In this document: positions 60,614-64,000 of the stretch, piece after piece
How the letters are laid out: every line of letters starts with the position of its first letter
Numbering within the stretch: position 1 is the first letter of the stretch
Assembly (NCBI GenBank): GCA_009746045.1
Contig: RPFO01002105.1
Span: forward strand, 22,636 to 86,635
Direction: 5' to 3'
Origin: Mesostigma viride
Taxonomy: Eukaryota > Streptophyta > Mesostigmatophyceae > Mesostigmatales > Mesostigmataceae
DNA: 64,000 bases
Notes under the pieces: model-generated
Told to the model about the DNA's origin: nothing
What the model saw: the letters and a program-made list of their open reading frames with translations, nothing else
Database searches by the model: none
Position numbers and translations under genes: made by a program

Positions 60614-61012
60614 CTCCCATATCGAACGCTTCGATTTTTATCGTCGCCGCGATGTATGACGCATGGGGACGTGTCTGTGCAAAGTCGGCCCCGCCTCCCA
60701 CCACATGGAGCAATCCCACAAGCCCCCCCACAGTCTCCACGCGGATGTCCGATCCGTGATACGGATTAGGTGGGAGGCCATTCACAGCCGCCCCGGCGTC
60801 AGGCTTCCCACCCCTATCCCCTCCCCGAAAAGGTACGGAAGCGCCGTCGCGCTCTTCCCGATAGACAGAACGGAGGTATAAAAGGCGGGCGACCGACCTG
60901 TCTTGTACCCGATACCGCCGAGGAAGCCGCCCCGTCCGCGCCTGGACAGTTCGGACGCGGCAAGGAAATTTTCTCCCTTTTACGGCAAAGAAAGGTCGCG
61001 CGGCCAGACGAC
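60614..61012. promoter_or_regulatory. Divergent intergenic region with TATA box
   Basis: This spacer separates the long minus-strand gene (start 60613) and the conserved gene at 61013. TATAAAA at 60877-60883, within GGAGGTATAAAAGGCGG, is a strong eukaryote-style TATA box about 130 bp upstream of ATG 61013. No gene is seen in the spacer itself, although the frame of the downstream gene is open through part of it. Confidence 0.55.
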
Positions 61013-61570
61013 ATGGACCTCCTGGAGAGATCTCTGCAGCGTTTCTACACGAACGAAGGCAACTTCGACACGCTGTACGAGTTCGCATGTCCGGAGGGCA
61101 AGAAAAGGTCGTCTGGCGTCTCCCTGCGCGTGATCGAGTGGCTCGTGACCAACTACGCCAAGACGCACAAGGTCGAGTACCCGATGGAGGGAGCGTCCAT
61201 CCCCTTCAACCTGTACATGGCCTACAGGGAACAGACGGACGTATACTCCAAGCGAATGTTCGACCCGTTCGCGAGGAGGACCAAGACGAAGCTGGTGAGC
61301 GCGCGCGGAGACAGGGAGATCGTGACGACCCCCGGACAGATGAACTTCTTCAGGTGGGCCATCAACAATGGCGTGGTCGAATACGCCAAGGTGCACCACG
61401 AGGACATACGCGCCGACCTGCCCAAGTGCAAGGACAAGGTGCCGAGGATGCACGTGCGCGACGGGAAAGTCGTCAAGTGCCGCAATCGGTGCAAGGCCTC
61501 CGACCTCGCCGTGATCCTCCGGCCGCAGGTGAAGAGGGTCGTGCGGCGTTTCATCGTCCGCTTCGACTGA
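61013..61570 (+). CDS. Conserved giant virus protein of unknown function
   Basis: 185 residues. The start ATG 61013 (MDLLERSLQRFY) lies after the TATA box. Landmarks: VIEWLVTNYAKTHKVEY, FNLYMAYREQ, YSKRMFDPFARR, ITTPGQ-type motif VTTPGQMNFFRWAINNGVVEY, and a basic C-terminus. This set (F-D-P-F-x-R-R, then T-T-x-G-Q-x-N-F-F-x-W-A-I) recurs in many giant viruses. The basic charge suggests nucleic-acid binding. Frame intact. Confidence 0.65.
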   Translation: MDLLERSLQRFYTNEGNFDTLYEFACPEGKKRSSGVSLRVIEWLVTNYAKTHKVEYPMEGASIPFNLYMAYREQTDVYSKRMFDPFARRTKTKLVSARGDREIVTTPGQMNFFRWAINNGVVEYAKVHHEDIRADLPKCKDKVPRMHVRDGKVVKCRNRCKASDLAVILRPQVKRVVRRFIVRFD

Positions 61571-61612
61571 ACATCGAGCGCGTTCAAAAAAAGACCGCCC
61601 GTGTACATATAG

Positions 61613-61945
61613 ATGGCCTTCCTGTACGACGCCATCGTGAGGCGCCCGCTGAGGGAGCTGTTCCTCAGAGGCCCGCACCTGTTCGGCTCGCTGGGGTTCT
61701 GGCAGAACATGGACAAACACGACATATGCGCCGAGATGACCACCACCTCCTCGGAGTTGTGGCAGAGGAGTCCCCAATACTGCGAGCAGGTCATTGACAA
61801 CCGATTCGAGAGCCTGCACGTGTTGATGAAAACGGTCCTACTGTGGGCCGCCGTGTACAAGGCGCTCGCCCTGATGATGGACTTGCTTGTAAACAATATG
61901 AGCAGACGGTTCTTTATTCATGATCACCATAATAATAACAAATGA
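61613..61945 (+). CDS. Small conserved virus protein with hydrophobic helix
   Basis: 110 residues, 42 bp after the previous gene. N-terminal LYDAIVRRPLRELFLRGPH, a middle segment GFWQNMDKHDICAEMTTTSSELWQ, and a hydrophobic helix (VLMKTVLLWAAVYKALALMMDLL) near the C-terminus. The layout resembles a small family of giant virus proteins, but I cannot name it. Confidence 0.5.
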   Translation: MAFLYDAIVRRPLRELFLRGPHLFGSLGFWQNMDKHDICAEMTTTSSELWQRSPQYCEQVIDNRFESLHVLMKTVLLWAAVYKALALMMDLLVNNMSRRFFIHDHHNNNK

Positions 61946-62010
61946 GACGTTGAAATCACACCCTTAAGCGAGCCAGCAGCGGCCTCAGCCGCCCGCCGCG
62001 ATCCAATGCC

Positions 62011-62340
62011 CTACCCTCTCTCACCCCTTCGCGCGGGCGGGCATCCTCCCCCCCTGCAGCACCACCACCGTCCGCCGCCGCCGCCCCCGCGCCCGCCCAG
62101 CAGGCGTCGGAGACCCAGAGCCCCGGCGGCCCCTGCCACCACCATCGCGCCCGCTCTCATGACCCCGCCGACCCCGCTCTTCGCACGTGCCTGGCACTCG
62201 CTGTCGCCGGGCCGCAGCTTGACAGCGCACCAGACCCGGGCGAGGCCGGACGAGACAGCGGACTGGAACCTGCTCGCCAGGTATGCCAGGATCGCCGCCA
62301 AAATGGCGAGCGGGAGGAGAGTCTGAACAAGGCCGCTCAT
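62011..62340 (-). CDS. Small membrane protein, Gly-rich tail
   Basis: 109 residues from ATG 62340. One strong N-terminal membrane helix (TLLPLAILAAILAYLA), a possible second (MRAGAMVVAGAAGALGL), and a Gly/Arg-rich tail over a G-run. Function unknown. Confidence 0.45.
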   Translation of the reverse strand: MSGLVQTLLPLAILAAILAYLASRFQSAVSSGLARVWCAVKLRPGDSECQARAKSGVGGVMRAGAMVVAGAAGALGLRRLLGGRGGGGGGRWWCCRGGGCPPARRGERG

Positions 62341-62374
62341 GTCTGCGCTTCAATCACAGTACTCGCTCAGATTA

Positions 62375-62626
62375 TTACGCCAACAGGATGCCCCTGATGT
62401 TGCTGGGCTGGGCCATGTCCTCGTAGCCGCGGTACAGCAGGTACGTCGCGCCCACCACCCCAAGGAGCATGGGCCCCCACTTCATCCAAATGCACCTCAA
62501 GTCGTCCGCGCTCTTGCACTGGTAGCCGTCCGGTCGTTTGAGGTAGCTCACGCTGGCCGCCGTGTGGGCGAGGATCACCCCGGCCAGCACGATAGCGCCC
62601 CAAGGTCCGATGGTAATCAGCACCAT
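62375..62626 (-). CDS. Small two-helix membrane protein
   Basis: 83 residues from ATG 62626. Helices near residues 6-24 (GPWGAIVLAGVILAHTAAS) and 50-66 (WGPMLLGVVGATYLLYRG), with CKSADDLRC between them. It sits 34 bp upstream of the preceding membrane gene on the same strand, so the two may be co-expressed. Confidence 0.5.
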   Translation of the reverse strand: MVLITIGPWGAIVLAGVILAHTAASVSYLKRPDGYQCKSADDLRCIWMKWGPMLLGVVGATYLLYRGYEDMAQPSNIRGILLA

Positions 62627-62824
62627 GGTCGGTATATAGTTAGATGGCAGAAAAAAAACTGCCAGAGGGCTACAGAGGCGGAGAGCCCCCTTTTTTGTAT
62701 GCCCCTCCGTTGTGTGTGCGGCGCGCCTACAAAAATCGGCGGGAGGTGTGGGAATAGGACAGGCGAGAAGGCGCGTTCAGCCGGCGAACAAAATGGGCGC
62801 ACTCGCTATACCGCCGCCGTCGTC

Positions 62825-63621
62825 ATGACCTCGACCACGCCGACGGACCGGGCGATGGCCATCGCGCTCAGGACCTACCACCGCCCCATCGACGTCGCCC
62901 TAGTGGACGGCAAGCTGGCCGTCGCCTCCCAGCTCGAGTCCTGGAGCCAGGTGGTGGACCGGGTGATCGCGCACCAGCGCTGGCTGTGGATACGCGCCAA
63001 GGAGGACAACCTGGACAGGGCGGAGGTGGAGGAACTGGAGGAGCTGCGGCACCACATCCTGAACCGGTGGATAGCCCCCGCGGGCCGCACGCTCTTCCTG
63101 GGCGGCACCGAGCTGAGCCGGCGGCGAGAGTCGTGCATGTTCAACTGCAGCTTCACCGAGGTCGAGACCGTCTACGACGTGGTCGACGTGCTCTGGCTGC
63201 TGCTGCAGGGATGCGGGTGCGCATCCGACATTCTGGTATAATGGACCGCATTCCTTTAGTTTTCCCATTGGAACATATACCCACGATTTAACGAGCTCAT
63301 ACTTGGGGGTTGTCGACATTTTTTTTTCGAATGCAGCGTCGGCTTCAAGCCCGTCACCGGCACGCTCAACGGGTTCGCGCAGGTCATCCCCGACATCGCC
63401 GTCGTCCGCTCCACCAGGACCGCGGCAGGGGGGCGCGAGTCCAACCAGGAGTCGTGGGACCCCTGCACAAGGACCTGGCGCATCAGTGTGGGCGACTCGG
63501 CCGTCGCCTGGTCCAAGGCGGCCGGAAAGCTGCTCGCCGGAAAGCTCCCCGCCCAACGCCTCGTGCTCGACTTCACCGAGATACGACCGCCTGGATGAGG
63601 ATGCGAGGATACGGCCACCTG
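62825..63621 (+). CDS. Class II-like ribonucleotide reductase, N-terminal part, with one intron
   Basis: It reduces ribonucleotides to deoxyribonucleotides for viral DNA synthesis. The start ATG 62825 leads to residues typical of monomeric adenosylcobalamin-dependent reductases: WSQVVDRVIAHQRW, PAGRTLFLGGTE, the first active-site Cys in SCMFNCSF, WLLLQGCG, and, after the intron at 63217-63336, VGFKPVTGTLNGF. The second exon reads well to TGA 63596-63598. The family continues as a G-Y-G motif, which appears one frame over directly after (GMRMRGYG), so an indel at about 63593 or a further exon break is likely. Only about one third of the usual 700 residues is present. Confidence 0.75.
63217..63336 (+). 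other. Spliceosomal-type intron in the ribonucleotide reductase gene
   Basis: The 120-bp segment starts GTGCGC and ends TTTTTTTTTCGAATGCAG. It is AT-richer than both exons and has in-frame stops. Removing it joins GGATGCGG to CGTCGGC, giving the family sequence G-C-G-V-G-F without gain or loss of a residue. A TTTAAC at about 63286-63291 could be the branch site. Confidence 0.8.
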
Positions 63622-63629
63622 GTGCGTCC

Positions 63630-64000
63630 TCATTCGTGTCTGCATGATTTGGCCCACTCCGACATTTCGTTCAACCCCCTTCCTTTCAGATTGCACAGTA
63701 TTATCTTGGCATCCATGCTGAGGGGGCTATAACCCTCTGACGGACATTCGTATGAATCTTCGGTGTCGCTCGTCTCTCCGTCGTCCTCTGGAGCGGTTTT
63801 CTGTACCTCGATCTGTCGACTGACCCGCTCCGGGTCACGGACTTGCTTTATCCTCTCGCGCTCCAATAATTCCGTTGCCTTCAGTTTACCGTAACAGACG
63901 TCGCATATGATGTGCGCACCAGGGCATGTAGGGTCATAGTCTGGCAAGTGGTGGAAGTATAGGTCAAGCTCGCACTCGTAATCGTCAAAGTCGCTGTTAC
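63630..64000 (-). CDS. Hypothetical Cys-motif protein, partial
   Basis: An open frame from the right window edge to TGA at 63630, at least 123 residues. It has an acidic N-terminal part (DFDDYECELDLYF), CPGAHIICDVCYGKL with a zinc-ribbon look, a charged middle (LLERERIKQVRDPERV), and EDDGETSDTEDSYECPSEGY. It is opposite to and directly downstream of the reductase exon, in more AT-rich DNA. It may be part of an insertion in the reductase gene. Confidence 0.45.
   Translation of the reverse strand, partial: NSDFDDYECELDLYFHHLPDYDPTCPGAHIICDVCYGKLKATELLERERIKQVRDPERVSRQIEVQKTAPEDDGETSDTEDSYECPSEGYSPLSMDAKIILCNLKGRGLNEMSEWAKSCRHE

Overview
The window looks like a piece of a GC-rich nucleocytoplasmic large DNA virus (Nucleocytoviricota) genome that sits, or has sat, in the genome of a eukaryotic host, probably a microalga. 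Virus hallmarks are a VLTF2-type late transcription factor, a D5-type SF3 helicase, an archaeo-eukaryotic primase with a UL52-type zinc finger, an A22-type Holliday junction resolvase, a YqaJ exonuclease, several small protein families otherwise known from giant viruses (DUF5871, DUF5760, DUF5759 and DUF5832 types), and KilA-N, OTU, RING, F-box and SLATT proteins. Genes are short, tightly packed, on both strands and often overlap by a few bases. No major capsid protein, DNA polymerase B, packaging ATPase or RNA polymerase gene is visible here, so the virus family cannot be fixed.

Signs of life inside a eukaryotic genome are strong. Two complete Copia-like LTR retrotransposons (4285-12767 and 25511-33988) each interrupt a viral gene (a KilA-N/RING gene and an HNH-like gene) and are flanked by perfect 5-bp target-site duplications. 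A second kind of mobile DNA, built from perfect 206-bp palindromes, interrupts a small membrane-protein gene (39587-40815) and clips the end of the YqaJ exonuclease gene (53477-53913), again with 5-bp duplications. All four insertions begin AGTT and end AACT. The ribonucleotide reductase gene at the right end carries a well-formed GT-AG spliceosomal-type intron. Many long viral genes change frame at homopolymer runs, which is either pseudogene decay or residual assembly error.

Layout. 1-3508: edge ORF, one coiled-coil gene and a repeat-rich spacer. 3509-12920: KilA-N/RING gene split by Copia element 1. 12950-25510: a long repeat-bearing structural-type protein, a cytosine-C5 methyltransferase, a cysteine desulfurase, a lipase-fold pseudoenzyme, small unknowns, a TIR-bounded repeat block and VLTF2. 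25261-34301: HNH gene split by Copia element 2. 34425-42858: DUF5871 protein, OTU protease, RING/TRAF protein, F-box protein and the large palindromic element. 42940-45073: a KilA-N gene apparently split by a cassette carrying a KilA-N/PD-(D/E)XK nuclease and a minisatellite. 45790-57276: replication and recombination block (D5 helicase, resolvase, exonuclease, primase) mixed with a Rieske oxygenase and a SLATT membrane protein. 57104-64000: a degenerate capping-enzyme-like ORF, a long low-complexity protein, conserved small proteins and the start of a class II-like ribonucleotide reductase.

Functionally the viral genes cover DNA replication and recombination, nucleotide supply, DNA methylation, late transcription and ubiquitin-type control of the host. 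The interruptions suggest that this copy no longer makes virus by itself.
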